From contig OZ025239.1 in assembly GCA_964019155.1 (NCBI GenBank), forward strand, positions 1,692,874-1,756,873: DNA of 64,000 bases, read 5' to 3'. Source of the stretch: Osedax fenrisi. Taxonomy: Eukaryota > Annelida > Polychaeta > Sabellida > Siboglinidae. How positions within the stretch are numbered: the first letter of the stretch is position 1; each line of letters begins with the position of its first letter. This document shows positions 24,401-35,020 of this stretch, one piece after another. A program made the translations under genes and the position numbers. The notes beneath the pieces were generated by a model. The model made no database searches and was not told the DNA's origin. It saw nothing but the letters and a program-made list of their open reading frames with translations.

Positions 24401-25104
24401 ATGTTGTGAACATAGTTTTCAATAGATTGTTAAACCAAATTATAGAATAAAAAAAAAATTATAAATTTCGAGGATAGGTATTTTGATTTATTCTGTTTTA
24501 AAAAGTATCGAATTTGGAAAATTAACAAAAAAAATATTTTTTATGGATGAATTAATAAAAAAATATATTCACTAGTCTAGATTTTTAAGATAATTTATGT
24601 TTATTTAAAACATATCTACAATATACAACACCAACAATTAAATAATATACAATATATAAAAAGTTATTAGGGAAACAAAATTGGATAAAAAACAAATATT
24701 GTGAATTTTGTCATATATGTAATTCAAAATAAATATATGATTATTGAATATTTTTTAGTCTATTACTATATATCTATATAGAGAATATATGATATAATCT
24801 TATAGAAAAAAAATTAATGAAATTCATTAAATAAATAAAAAGTTATGAAAAAATTAATGAAATTCATTAAATAAATAAAAAGTTATAGAGTTTTAAAAAT
24901 GTGCGTTTTACTAAAAAATTACATTTCAAAATTTTCAAAATATTTTTGAATGAATCGTGAGAGCAAAATATTAATTTTTTTAATTTTTTTTAAAATTATC
25001 TATTATCTATATTAAATAAATATTCTGTGAAAATGTCAACAAAATCTGAGTCTGGGTGCGGGGATGATTATTGATTTCACTTGGAATGACCCAGATGCCT
25101 TAAC
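21459..25104. mobile_element. foldback element with arms of about 1 kb
   Basis: The arm 21459-22433 (from AAAGCCATAGATCCAAGTGA to GAATTCACACTAACAGTG) is repeated inverted at 24124-25104, ending TTCACTTGGAATGACCCAGA. Similarity continues inward to about 22484 and 24053. The arms have diverged and carry independent indels; the right arm has a 42-bp tandem duplication at 24808-24890. The spacer has no ORF and hosts a family-A MITE. It could be a foldback transposon or a decayed non-autonomous element with long terminal inverted repeats. Confidence 0.85.
22873..23466. mobile_element. MITE family A, copy 1
   Basis: Begins TAGGGGAGGGAAGGGGATAG followed by TGGCCGATAAT and ends with CCCCCTTCCCTCCACTA. 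Shares its interior (ATTTCTAATATATCGATAAA, AGTACCAGAAAATGCGATAG) with copies at 55345-55929 and 57405-58011. Nested in the foldback spacer. No ORF. Confidence 0.9.
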
Positions 25105-25339
25105 ATTAGAGCTGCTTTAAAGGGACATTAGAGCCGTTAATAAAATCTTATTGATATCCCTTAAACACATTAAATATGTATAACACGACCGTATCGAGTG
25201 ATTCACTGACTGTGAGATAGTTAGCAATCCGCCGTATATATGTAACTATTATCGTACTAAGTACGTAACTATTATTAAGTGTAGAAGCTTTAATCTATCC
25301 TATCGTAAATACACACATTTGTATTAAGAAAGAAACATT

Positions 25340-25579
25340 AAATATACATTATCATCATCATTATCACCATTACCATCATCATCATCACCATCATCATCAC
25401 CAGCACCACCATCATCTTATTCACATCATATCACCATCATCATCATCATAATCATCATCATCATCACCATCACCATCATCTTATTCATATCACCATCATC
25501 ATCATCATAATCATCATCATCATCATCATAATCATCATCATCATCATCATCACCATCATCTTATTCACAGCATATCAGC
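25340..25579. repeat. ATC/CAT trinucleotide array abutting a start codon
   Basis: Mostly ATC/ACC triplets with a higher-order unit: ATCATCTTATTCACATCAT (25411), a shorter CATCTTATTCATATCACC (25475), and the last unit ATCATCTTATTCACAGCAT that leads straight into the ATG of the TUBGCP4-like gene at 25580. The leader of the gene is therefore part of the repeat. Confidence 0.9.
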
Positions 25580-25747
25580 ATGCCGTATGAGTTATTGCTG
25601 TTTCTGAGAGGAGATTTAGGCGGAATATTTCAACTAGGCGACAACGACAAATTACACGTTAGTCCCCCTAACTTATTGTATCGTATACAATATACAACTC
25701 AGTTAAAACACATCTCGTATGTGCTTCTCTATTCTCAGTCTGAGTGA
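25580..25747 (+). pseudogene. TUBGCP4: TUBGCP4-like exon 1 (start codon)
   Basis: ATG 25580 opens MPYELLLFLRGDLGGIFQL, then DNDKLHVSPPNLLYR. GCP4 proteins start with M-x-x-ELLLAL-x-G-x-x-G-x-IF and later have a LHPSE-like stretch, so this is a close match. The frame stays open to TGA 25745, but the exon probably ends near 25677 at a GTATCG donor. An acceptor-like TTATTCACAG lies 9 bases upstream of ATG, within the repeat unit. A 60-codon frame at 25719-25901 behind it is not part of the match. Confidence 0.8.
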
Positions 25748-26028
25748 TGTTGTCAATGCGAGAATGTCAGCTGGGCTGAGATTACACATGGGATGTATGT
25801 ATGGAGGTGGGGCTTATATGATATACGCATGCGATGTAGTCTATCACAACCACCTCATCATTATCCACAGCACACGTATACTATATTCAGTTATGTATTA
25901 ATGCTAGTGTTGTTGTGAAATGTCATCGTTATTTAACTAGGCCAATGTTCACCACATGTTCTATAATTTCAAAATACTTTAATAGTACGAGCCCGTTTGT
26001 TTTATCATAACGAAAATATTTATTTCAT

Positions 26029-26126
26029 TTTGTATTATACTAAAATATGTTTAATTGAATCATTGTAAATCTTTACATGTACAGAATTACAATGATTCAA
26101 TTAAACATATTTTAGTAGAATACAAA
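26029..26126. repeat. inverted repeat, about 40-bp arms
   Basis: TTTGTATTATACTAAAATAT and onward to CATTGTAA is mirrored by TTACAATGATTCAATTAAAC ending TACAAA, with a 19-base loop and two mismatches. Lies in the first intron of the TUBGCP4-like gene. Confidence 0.9.
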
Positions 26127-26949
26127 TTGGGATTAATATTTTTATAAACATGTACACAATTATTTTAAATATACCTATTTATATTATTTTAAATATTTAA
26201 AATTATTAGAAAATAGTACAGATTAAAATCATATAAAATTGTGAATACTTTATAGATCAAACAATTTAAAAACTATCATTACATTATTTATTCACACCTT
26301 AAACTAATGTATGAATATCAAAATAGAAGTGGCTAAAAGATATATAAACAACCAATGAATAATCATCTGTATGTAAACACAAAATTGTCTTTATATAATG
26401 TAATTGTTATTTAGTTTTCATTTACAATATAAAGTATTTGATATTTTATATGATTCATTACTGATCTACATTATAGGGAATACATTATTCACAGCACTAT
26501 ATATATACCATGCTGAAGAGAAAAAAGCAATATAATAATTATATTCTCTTATACATGTAAATTTTATGTGTACATTTATTATCAGTTTCATTTTATAAAT
26601 TCATATTCAATCTATTTTGTGTATATATTATTTTATAATAAGTAGGTACGTACGTATAATTATAATAAATATGTTAGTGTATATATATTTGTTTTTTTTT
26701 CTATAGCTATATTATCATTTATATATTTATTTTACATAGTATAGCTTGAAATATATATATAAAAATATAACTATTTACGATCGATATAACTATATGCTAT
26801 GCCTTAAGTCGAGAGCGGCTTGAAATAAACATATTCCATTTAATTAGAAGTAAAAACTTCATCTAAATTCCTGAATATCGCATATATAAAATAACAATAT
26901 CAATACATATATCACATAACATATTAATATATAAATAAAGCATAGTTAG

Positions 26950-27219
26950 CTCACATACTATCACTGCACTCCCTTATCAGCCAGCACTAACAAGTACAAG
27001 AGCATCTACGTATATAGCCTATGTGAAGCTCTACAGAAGTTACTCATAGAAGTCCAGTCAGACATTCCGGCCGATGACCTATTGACCATACTATACGTGC
27101 AGTATAAACTCAGTAAGGTTAATAAATACCACCGTGTCACTATTGATGTCACAGTCAGTATTAGAGTGACTATTCATGTAAAGCTAAGACCACACATGCG
27201 TAGTGTAATCCGTGTATAG
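26950..27219 (+). pseudogene. TUBGCP4: TUBGCP4-like exon (N-terminal helices)
   Basis: Open frame of 89 codons after GTTAG. Its centre, NKYKSIYVYSLCEALQKLLI followed by EVQSDIPADDLLTILYVQ, fits the GCP4 segment with IYLRAF and a long helix pair. A strong donor GTAAGG at 27113 probably ends the exon; beyond it the frame reads through a Val/Thr/Ile-alternating stretch (VTIDVTVSIRVTIHVKL) to TAG 27217, which then would be intronic. The same frame stays open again from 27220 to 27380, which is odd for an intron. Confidence 0.7.
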
Positions 27220-27401
27220 TGTTCACTAGGCACGAGATTGTCAAACTTGTATATTAATCTTAGGCTTCTATCCTCGCTGCGTACCCGCTGCAATTCTTCT
27301 GTTTCTCGCGACGTGTATATCGTCATTATATGGCTCGTACAACTGTCTAGCGATGCACCTCTAATAGTGACCTTGACATAATAACAAGATCACCGCCATA
27401 G

Positions 27402-27530
27402 TATCAACGGGTATTCACCATTCTGGCTAGGATGCTCAATGATATAGATGTACAGAATATCGTCTGATGTAGAATGATAGGGGTAATCCACGGAGGGGTT
27501 AACTCTAGTTACCCCTTCGTTAAGAGTGCT
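27402..27530 (+). pseudogene. TUBGCP4: TUBGCP4-like exon with in-frame TGA
   Basis: After CCATAG the frame reads YQRVFTILARMLNDIDVQN, IV, stop TGA 27465, CRMIGVIHGGVNSSYPFVK, SA. GCP4 has FPSVM...KIHGCQILETV...LPPVRSA, so the stop falls at the conserved glycine before cysteine. The donor side is unclear. Downstream, a pyrimidine-rich stretch ending GCAACAG at 27589 forms a textbook intron end. Confidence 0.7.
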
Positions 27531-27589
27531 TCAATATGTTCATGTTTCTCTCACTCTCCCTCACCCTCACCCTTACACTCGTGCAACAG

Positions 27590-27731
27590 GATGTTGACGG
27601 CGATGAACATGGCGTTCTACAAGTATCTCTGCATTTGGATGATGCATGGATCGCTGTACAACAGCAAGTAGTTCTTCGTACATGCTAAACCCCCAGTGGA
27701 GATGAACAAAACCTCTCGTAGCACAGTTAGT
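27590..27731 (+). pseudogene. TUBGCP4: TUBGCP4-like exon with in-frame TAG
   Basis: Frame RMLTAMNMAFYKYLCIWMMH, GSLYNSK, stop TAG 27669-27671, FFVHAKPPVEMNKTS. GCP proteins have here KIL-x-V-x-x-x-x-YKQL-x-x-W-x-LHG and then a hydrophobic stretch ending -EEFF; the TAG sits at the residue before FF. High GC at third positions supports this frame over the alternative that begins with a Leu-rich, signal-like ORF from the intron pyrimidine tract. Confidence 0.85.
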
Positions 27732-27878
27732 TATCCACACATTCCACGCATTCCTTATGTCTTGCCTATATCAACACTACCCCTATACCTGGTAACTTCT
27801 CAACTAGACTGCCCCCAGCCCCACGGAGCTGCACAAGAGTAGCTGCCCCCACCTTAGCCCCACTATCCCCGCTACTAG

Positions 27879-27971
27879 TTCTGCACATACATCTACATGG
27901 TTCCCGTGGTCTACATTACGGCCGCTGACCACATCCTGTTCATCGGTCAGTCCATCGTTCAACGAGGCTAA
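27879..27971 (+). pseudogene. TUBGCP4: TUBGCP4-like exon (AEKILFVG motif)
   Basis: After CTACTAG the frame reads FCTYIYMVPVVYITAADHIL and FIGQSIVQR before TAA 27969. GCP4 has F-x-x-R-x-x-x-LPSYIP-x-x-x-AEKILFVGESV, a segment common to GCP proteins, so the alignment is clear. The donor is uncertain; AT or GC-rich repeats (GGGCTAGGGT, 28019-28055) follow. Confidence 0.85.
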
Positions 27972-28009
27972 GGAGGAGAACTCATACTAAGGTTACAGCC
28001 CGGTGAGAC

Positions 28010-28060
28010 CCGGGTCTCATAGGGCTAGGGTTACGTGGGGCTAGGGTAAAGTAGGCTAGG
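28010..28060. repeat. GGGCTAGGGT short direct repeats
   Basis: GGGCTAGGGTTACGTG and GGGCTAGGGTAAAG follow each other, with related GTAGGCTAGG after. It is an unusually G-rich patch for this window, in an intron of the TUBGCP4-like gene. Confidence 0.6.
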
Positions 28061-28427
28061 ACAGTACTACTTCTACTTCCTAGTATCATGGTCTCATAGT
28101 AAAGTACACCCAGAGTAGTAGTACTTCTAAATGTACTTAATAGTAGTGTTATGATATTAGTTCTAAATGTAGTTTATTGTAATCATAAGGTATTACTATA
28201 AATATATAATAGTATTATATTGCTACTTCTATATATAGTTTATAGTAATATTATGTTACTAGTTTTAACACTAAATATAAGTATAATTTCTACTATTGTT
28301 GATTACATTTCCACTATAGTATATAGACATATTCTAATACAGTGTATTACACACACAGCAAGCAGTAGTGTACATTTTAACTACACCTAATCCAGTAGCA
28401 ACCACTCATAACACTAACTCTGTACAG

Positions 28428-28550
28428 TACAATATCTCAATGAACACCAGGAGAAGTTCCGCAAAGAGACACGTCTACTATACAAGGATGACGTGTTTAT
28501 TGATAGGTTCAAGGTCATCGTGAGAATCTACACCATCTCGGATTTCACTA
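28428..28550 (+). pseudogene. TUBGCP4: TUBGCP4-like exon
   Basis: Between acceptor CTGTACAG and a strong donor GTATGT (28551). Frame QYLNEHQEKFRKETRLLYKD then DVFIDRFKVIVRIYTISDF. It matches the GCP4 stretch LKNQE-x-x-F-x-x-EL...F-x-x-VVDRIRSTVAEHLW in length and pattern. No internal stop. Its end phase does not agree with the next recognised exon, one more sign of decay or of a misplaced border. Confidence 0.7.
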
Positions 28551-28957
28551 GTATGTCACTAGTCCACTCACCGATTGGTTGAACCCTATAGAAATATAGT
28601 TTCTAAAATGAAAATGTATTAAGTACATAGATGTTAAATTTATTTAAATAAAAAAAACTTATATTTCAATTTAAAAATAATATTATAATAAATGAAACTT
28701 ACAATTAATTTTTCATTTTGTCAACATTTATTATATTAAATGAGAATGATAACATTCATGATCTATATTATGTAAAATAAACTTTAATTAAATTGAATAG
28801 TTATATATAAAAATAACAAAAATTAGTATTAAAACAAAATGATATTTAATAGTCATACTTTTATAAATTATTGACGATACATTCAATGTATTGATATTTA
28901 ACAACGACAACATTGCACAGTCATGACTTGGCGTAATGCCCCCTCCTCCTTCTGTAG

Positions 28958-29065
28958 GGACTGCGGACTCTGGTCATCATGGAGTCAGACCTGTTCGGTC
29001 AACTGTCCATGCTGAAGGACATATTCCTGCTTCAACTGTTCATGAACTTCTTCTCACCGGGCTGA
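28958..29065 (+). pseudogene. TUBGCP4: TUBGCP4-like exon, GRGE segment lost
   Basis: After a CCTTCTGTAG acceptor the frame reads LRTLVIMESDLFGQLSMLKD, IFLLQLFMNFFSPG, stop TGA 29063. GCP proteins have here LWKLM-x-ESDLLGQL-x-x-xKD-x-YLLGRGELF; the match is excellent but four residues (GRGE) after LL are deleted and tryptophan of LW reads arginine (TGG to CGG). In the same frame stops follow at 29063 and soon after. This is the best evidence that the locus is inactive. Confidence 0.85.
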
Positions 29066-31479
29066 CAGACTGTTGAATAGGGCGAGATGTGCCATCGTCA
29101 GTGAATACTGTTAGCCATCAGTGCGTATGAGTCATAGCGCTAGTCGTAGCCTTAGTGCTGTCAGCGTGTGTGTATTGTAGGTGTAGTGGTTGTAAGTATC
29201 AGTGTTTGTAAGGCTAAGGCTGCAGTATACAGTGTATACACCAGTGAAGAGACTGGCTTATCCGCTCATAAGTTTTTATTATTTAATTTAAATATAAACC
29301 ACAGCATTAGTAGGTGTAGTAGTTGTAAGTCTAATGGGTTAACACATCAACTCGATATTTAATTCTATGTGAGTAAAATCGGTTGCGAGCGTTTTTTTCA
29401 TGCGTGGAATATTCTCATTTTCTGCGTAAATTTCGAATAGGCATTCACACCGATTCCGTATATTTTCATGCGTATTTTCAATGCATACTAGTATTTCTCC
29501 CTATATTAATATATAATAATATATAAATAAAGCTGTCAATGATTATTTTAAACAAGTATATTGTATATTATTATGAGTAATATAATCATAATTACTCTAC
29601 TACACCTACTATTAAGAAGGTATTAACGAAGATTTAGTTTATAATTTACTAGATGTGGATTCTTTTTGTATAATTAGATTAGGGGATGTGAGGGGCTTTT
29701 GGTCGATCTAATTTAGCACTCACTATAATAGCCAGTACTCCGTGAATATTGAATCTTAGTATTTGAAATTTAGAATACTAGCTATCACATGCGTAATGTT
29801 TGTAAATTGGGGAAATTTAGATTCTTGCTAAAGTAAAAACCTGGATGCATTAGATCTTCATTTAGTACATAATAAAAATACATATTTTGATAATATGAAA
29901 TATATATTAAATTATAAATGCAATATTACAATCATAAACTTATATTTAATTATATTTCAAACAGAAATTATTGAATACTCACTTCGAGTTTAAATTTGTT
30001 TTATTAACAGATATTTTGATTAGAATCATTTGTTATTTTATTATATCCATCTAGTAATTTAAATTGTGGAAATAATTCATTATCTCAAGATAATCAAATC
30101 TATCATCATAGATACTATACATTTATTAATATTAACATATATTTATATATATCTTTAATTTTTTTTAGGTTTAGTCCTATATAAATAGTATATATCATAT
30201 ATATCGAGTCAGTGAATAAACTATATTAAATAAAAAGTAAAATATATAAATAATAATAGATTGCAATTATATATACGTAATACAAATAAAGTAATAGGAT
30301 ACATATGGTATCCTATTTGCTACAAGTAATTCTGAATATATATCATTCAATTCATTCATACATTATCCTAATCTTCCTACCCTATGTTTTATCTTTGTGT
30401 TTAATAAACTTATTATTTCTTGTGCTTCATTATTTGTTAGCTTATCATTAGATGTCATTACAATATTCATAATAATTGTGTATTAGTGTAGTATTGAATA
30501 ACTTACCATATCTCTTACCGTATGTGTATTCATTTATTTCTGGATTGATGTCATTATATGTATTAGGTATTCTACATATCAATAATACTTTTAATATAGA
30601 AACATCTCGGTCAATGATAAAATAGATTATATTCTATGATTACTAATGCCTAAATTAACTATAATTCTTAATTTGAGATATTCTCTGATCTTTGCATTCT
30701 TATGTAACGAGATCTCAGTGTAATACCCATATTATCTATATCATTCTCTCGCTTATCTATACTACACACTATCTTATCTACATCAGCTATATCAGCTATA
30801 ACCTCTTTTATTTATATTATCTTAATCATCTATATCGTATAAATAATATATATATTTATATAAAGAAATATAAAGATTGCATATTATTAAAAATCTATAC
30901 AATATGATTAAATATCTTTTTATATTTTGCCTTATGAAATTATAAATACAAACACATGCATATATATATATAATATATATAATATTTATATAATATTTTC
31001 AGACATCTCTGGACCATTTTGTCACTGGTAACTATATTTCTCCTTTGGAAACCCTTCAAATGACAAGAGAAATAAAGATGCATCCTATAGCGAAGGTATC
31101 TATATATATATATATATATATATTATATAAATATTTAGATATTCTAAAATAAAAACGATATATTATATTACCATTTATATTTAATTTATAGTATATAATA
31201 TTGATGTATATAATATTGATGTATATGATATTGATGTTAGACTATCTAAATATGAATATACACGATGGTGCCGTTAGCCAATAGGATTCATTAGGACATC
31301 TTAAGTTATTATGTTTATGTTATAACCACACGTGTTGGGCACGAGGTTACATGTGAAAGTTTACTTGTCAAAACATATTGTTATAATCAAATAGTCCTAA
31401 ATAACAACATGCATAGCCTTTAAAAATAGCCATTTGCCTATCTTTTACATGTAAACTATCAAACATTGTGCACCCCCTT
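29066..31479. other. long intron or gap: AT-rich, weak ORF, no gene seen
   Basis: A patch at 29130-29360 carries GTAGGTGTAGT(G/A)GTTGTAAGT twice and a 64-codon frame of low credibility. From 29,680 a TTAGATTAGGGGATGTGAGGGG stretch recalls the start of MITE family A, but no matching right end was found. The rest is AT-rich with TA tracts near 30960 and 31100. Confidence 0.5.
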
Positions 31480-31880
31480 AAAGGATTAAGCCCAGACTTT
31501 GAACTAATATAACACATATTTTACTTTTTAATTATGAATGAATGAATGTTTATTTATACACAAAAATAACGTTGGACGTCTCTATTGTGTTAACAAAAAT
31601 ATAAAATAAAAAAACAAACACAAATATAAATAGTTAATTAGAAAATAATAAAATTAATTTTTACGAATTAATAACAATAAATTTGATTTAAAATAAGAAT
31701 AATTGACATTAGTTCTTAGTTCTACAGGTAGCGCATTCCATAGGTCGGCTGCAGCTACACTGAAAGAACGTTTTCCATATCTATTTATTTAATTATTAGA
31801 TGTATATTTACAGCTATAAAGTAGAAGTAACTAAATTAGATTTATACCTACAAAGTTTTATCTAAAATATCATATAACAA
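31480..31880. repeat. dispersed repeat split by a LINE 3' end (partner 33020-33145)
   Basis: AAGCCCAGACTTTGAACTAA up to TTTTACTTTTTAATTAT, then after the insertion TTTATTTAATTATTAGATGT up to AAATATCATATAACA. The partner at 33020-33145 is continuous. So the region 31545-31780 is a later insertion. Confidence 0.8.
31654..31782 (-). mobile_element. LINE ORF2 C-terminus and 3' tail
   Basis: The reverse strand reads RYGKRSFSVAAADLWNALPV, ELRTN, then SYFKSNLL and a stop at 31654. RSFSVAA-x-x-LWN-x-LP is the conserved C-terminal end of many CR1/L2/RTE-like LINE polyproteins. Downstream on the reverse strand comes an AT-rich 3' UTR ending in ATTCATTCATTC at about 31545, the type of short tandem tail typical of CR1/L2 elements. 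The 5' part is missing, the usual 5' truncation. A related end lies at 58634-58747. Confidence 0.9.
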
Positions 31881-32134
31881 AATTTAAATTTGATAAAAAG
31901 TTACCAAAAAAGATAAATATTACTATTAATTTATGTTGTAACTTTTTAACGAAAAATAATTTATGTCTAATTTTATTGTAATTATATAAATAAAACCTGT
32001 AGTTATATTAAATTGACGGAGGTATATATTACAATATTATTTACACCGATAGTACAGAATAATTTCGTTACTTATTATTTTAAATTTAAAAATCTAATAA
32101 TAGAAAAAATATGTTAATTTATTTGTTCGCTATT

Positions 32135-32613
32135 ACCATCGATATAAAGAAAGTGGATAAGCAATTGAATGTAGTGTATGGCACTATCCGCTACGGGCGC
32201 TGCAGTCCTACTATCTGGCCCACTACTTTTTATTTATAATAATATTTATATATATATATTGATAATTAATGCCAATGTTAATGTACTATCTATACTAAAA
32301 ATATAATTATATATTTAAAATACATAATACACATATCAATATTCCATTGTAATATTGTGTATTTAAATTGAAGATATCATACTATTTTATTGATATTTAT
32401 AATCTAAATCCATTGATATAGATAGAAGTCACTTTAATCTATTTCGACGAAAAACCTACTGTTTTAATATTTGACATATATAATATGACTAATATCCAAT
32501 CAAAATCACTGATACTATTTTGTTAATTTATCGATAAAAGTGTCATTCACGTATCTATCTTTTACATGCATTGCGTGCGTCAATTGCTTATCCACTTTCT
32601 TTATATCGATGGT
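32135..32613. repeat. inverted repeat, 34-bp arms
   Basis: ACCATCGATATAAAGAAAGT onward to GCAATTGA (32135-32168) is the perfect reverse complement of 32580-32613. The 411-base loop is AT-rich without ORF. It could be a small foldback element. Confidence 0.85.
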
Positions 32614-33818
32614 TATTAATTGTAAATTATTCAATAATGACTCAATTTATATAATTTGTTCAGTTTATTGTTGGTTTATATATTGTTACCTCTTTATAAG
32701 ACTAACTGCATATACAATATATTCGTATTATATACATTAATTTAGGTTTGAAATATAATTATTTTATTTTAAAGAATTAATTATAATTTTTACTTTTTAA
32801 TTTATTATAATATTTTGAATAATTAATTAATTACTCATTTTTTCCAGATTAATAAACCATGTTATATACTAAACCAAATATACTAAACAAATTATAATTT
32901 GTAATAGAACATTTTTTATATTTATATCAACATTATCATTTATTAAAAAGTGCATACATATTTTAAAAAAAACACAAACACTCGGAACTGGGCGACATGT
33001 AATTATTAAATCCTTGAATGATAAGGGTTAAAGGATCGAGCCCAGCCTTTATACTAACATAACACATCTTTTACTTTTTTAATATGTTTATTTAATTATT
33101 AGATGTATGTAGCTATAAAGTTTCATATAAAATATCATATAACATGTACGATATTATGTTTTATAGACCCTATTATTCTCAGTATTATATCAAATATTAA
33201 CATTAATTAATTAATATTATATATGTCAAATAAAAGTTAACGTTTTGTACGCTGGCTTTACTTGTGATTGACAGCCCAATTGTGCCTGCGCTCTCGATCA
33301 ATAACACGCGTGTAATGCTGATTTCTACATTGAAATACTATTCTACTTTTTAATGCGGGCACTTTTCAAACAAATCGTATAGTGAGTTTGTACTATTATA
33401 TTACTACTGCCTATATTAATGCAATAATGCAATCGTACATACTGGTATATAAGTGAAGCCGTAATATATAAATAGTCGCACACTCTATAATCAATAAGCA
33501 ATCACATTTAGTTTCACTTATTTCACATTATTAATTCACACTAACCAATGTACAAGTATATTAGAAATAACAATGTATAAGCTATTATTATAATGTGTTT
33601 GTTATATAAAGTTATTAATAATAAATTGTAGGATAATAAATTAAAACGAAAGTTACGCTGCACTTTAAGGATAAATCATTATGTACAGCTAGACTATATT
33701 TGTAAACAATGAGTCACCATCACGATAACAATACGTGATGCGGAGTATATAAGTAGCTAGCTACTTGATGCCTCGTTGTTTGTTTGCAAATAACTGAAGA
33801 GGTATGCTGGTATCGCAG
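32614..33818. other. AT-rich stretch, no gene seen
   Basis: Contains the continuous copy (33020-33145) of the repeat split at 31480. A GC-richer patch at 33245-33320 has a short open minus frame of no recognised family. Confidence 0.5.
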
Positions 33819-33903
33819 TGGAGTCGCTCAAGCGGAACTGTTGTACCAGTACAAGCTGCGTAACCCACTCTACATCAGCATGAAGGAAGTGTTCCCTTAT
33901 TAG
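33819..33903 (+). pseudogene. TUBGCP4: TUBGCP4-like exon (SYKVxWPLxI segment)
   Basis: After GTATCGCAG the frame reads GVAQAELLYQYKLRNPLYIS and MKEVFPY, then TAG 33901. GCP proteins have here L-x-YKV-x-WPLHILF-x-x-x-x-x-x-KY; YQYKLRNPLYI fits, with tryptophan replaced by asparagine. The stop is followed at once by a minisatellite whose unit starts TTAGTAACCCC, so the exon's own end may have been lost. Confidence 0.65.
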
Positions 33904-34015
33904 TAACCCCCCCATGGTACCTCGTTAGTAACCCCTCTGGGACCTCATTAGTAGCCCCATTTACCCTAGTTAGTAACCCCACATTCCCTTGTTATTAGCC
34001 CCACTACCCTCGTTA
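33900..34015. repeat. degenerate minisatellite TTAGTAACCCC, 22-25-bp units
   Basis: About five units start TTAGTAACCCC, TTAGTAACCCC, TTAGTAGCCCC, TTAGTAACCCC and TTATTAGCCCC, each followed by a variable CCTCG/CCTAG-type end. The repeat begins inside the stop codon of the preceding exon. Confidence 0.85.
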
Positions 34016-34356
34016 CAATACTAGTAGTAATAGTTGTGCGGTGTTCACTGAGGCGTGACGAATCAGTTAAGATACTAGCATCAATACTACAATTGTCTGT
34101 GATACTTTATATTCCGTTACTTCATTCTAAATCACATGACATCTCGACACTTTCAACCCTGCGCTGTCTCCTCAATGATATCTATTTATTTAAACTACAA
34201 CATCACTTTATCATTAAATACACACCTAGTACAGCTATAACTTAATTAAGACACACCCTATTACGGGTACAATCTACCTAAGCCCCACCCCTTTTAGGCC
34301 GTACAGTTAACTTAAGCCACGCCCCCCCCCCATAGTTTGTCAGTAACACCAGCCAC

Positions 34357-34486
34357 ATGGATCTGTCTCTAATGCTGTTTCACGAGCAGATTGATCAGAA
34401 ACACTACAGAGGCCTTACCGAGATGTTATACCTTCACTACATAGCAACTCCAGCAGTCCAGTTTGTCAACCAATATATCCTAATCT
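34357..34486 (+). pseudogene. TUBGCP4: TUBGCP4-like exon (C-terminal helices)
   Basis: Frame MDLSLMLFHEQIDQKHYRGL, TEMLYLHYIATPAVQFVNQ. In GCP proteins the corresponding segment has VLESQF-x-x-L...I-x-x-x-x-DFE-x-x-x-x-AH-x-x-FL, and the aligned spacing of LF-x-x-QI, Y/F and LH-x-Y fits. Beyond about 34486 the frame dissolves into AT-rich sequence although it stays open to 34713. Assignment is weaker than for the earlier exons. Confidence 0.55.
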
Positions 34487-35020
34487 CTCCTATATGTGTA
34501 TTACGTGTAACTAAACTAATGTGGCTACATTATGATATACATGATTTCTATGTAATATATATTTCTTATATTATAATATTATGCATTATATATACATATA
34601 TATTTCTAATCTATTCATTGTCGAGATTGACTTTATTACATTTATATATATTGGGATTATATCATAAAAAAAAGTATTTATTTATCATACTTTATTATAA
34701 GGAAGATATCTAAAATTGATATTTTTATGATTTCATTATTATATTATTTTAAATTTTTATATACTATTTAATAATTTACTTAGTTATTTAATATATATTA
34801 TATATATATTTATATTACGAAAATCATGTTTATAATTATTATTAGTTAAAATTAATAAATAATATAAATAATTTGTGTAACTGTTAAATATTAGTTTAAT
34901 TATTAAAGATATCTTAAAGTTATTTATGAATGTAATATAAGAGTTGTAGTTGATGCAGTGATACAGTGAACATCGTACACCTATATTTAACATTATAACC
35001 GTGATACTTGTCATATGTAG

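Noticed and set aside
25719..25901. 60-codon ORF (VVNARMSAGLRLHMG) in the first intron of the TUBGCP4-like gene
   Set aside because: No similarity to GCP4 or to any family I know, and no splice borders; left unassigned.
27535..27690. Small ORF with a signal-peptide-like MFMFLSLSLTLTL start
   Set aside because: The leucine-rich part is the pyrimidine tract of an intron ending at CAG 27589, and the other frame matches GCP4 with GC-rich third positions.
28010..28060. Interstitial telomere (GGGCTAGGGT resembling TTAGGG)
   Set aside because: Only two or three units and none with a true hexamer period.
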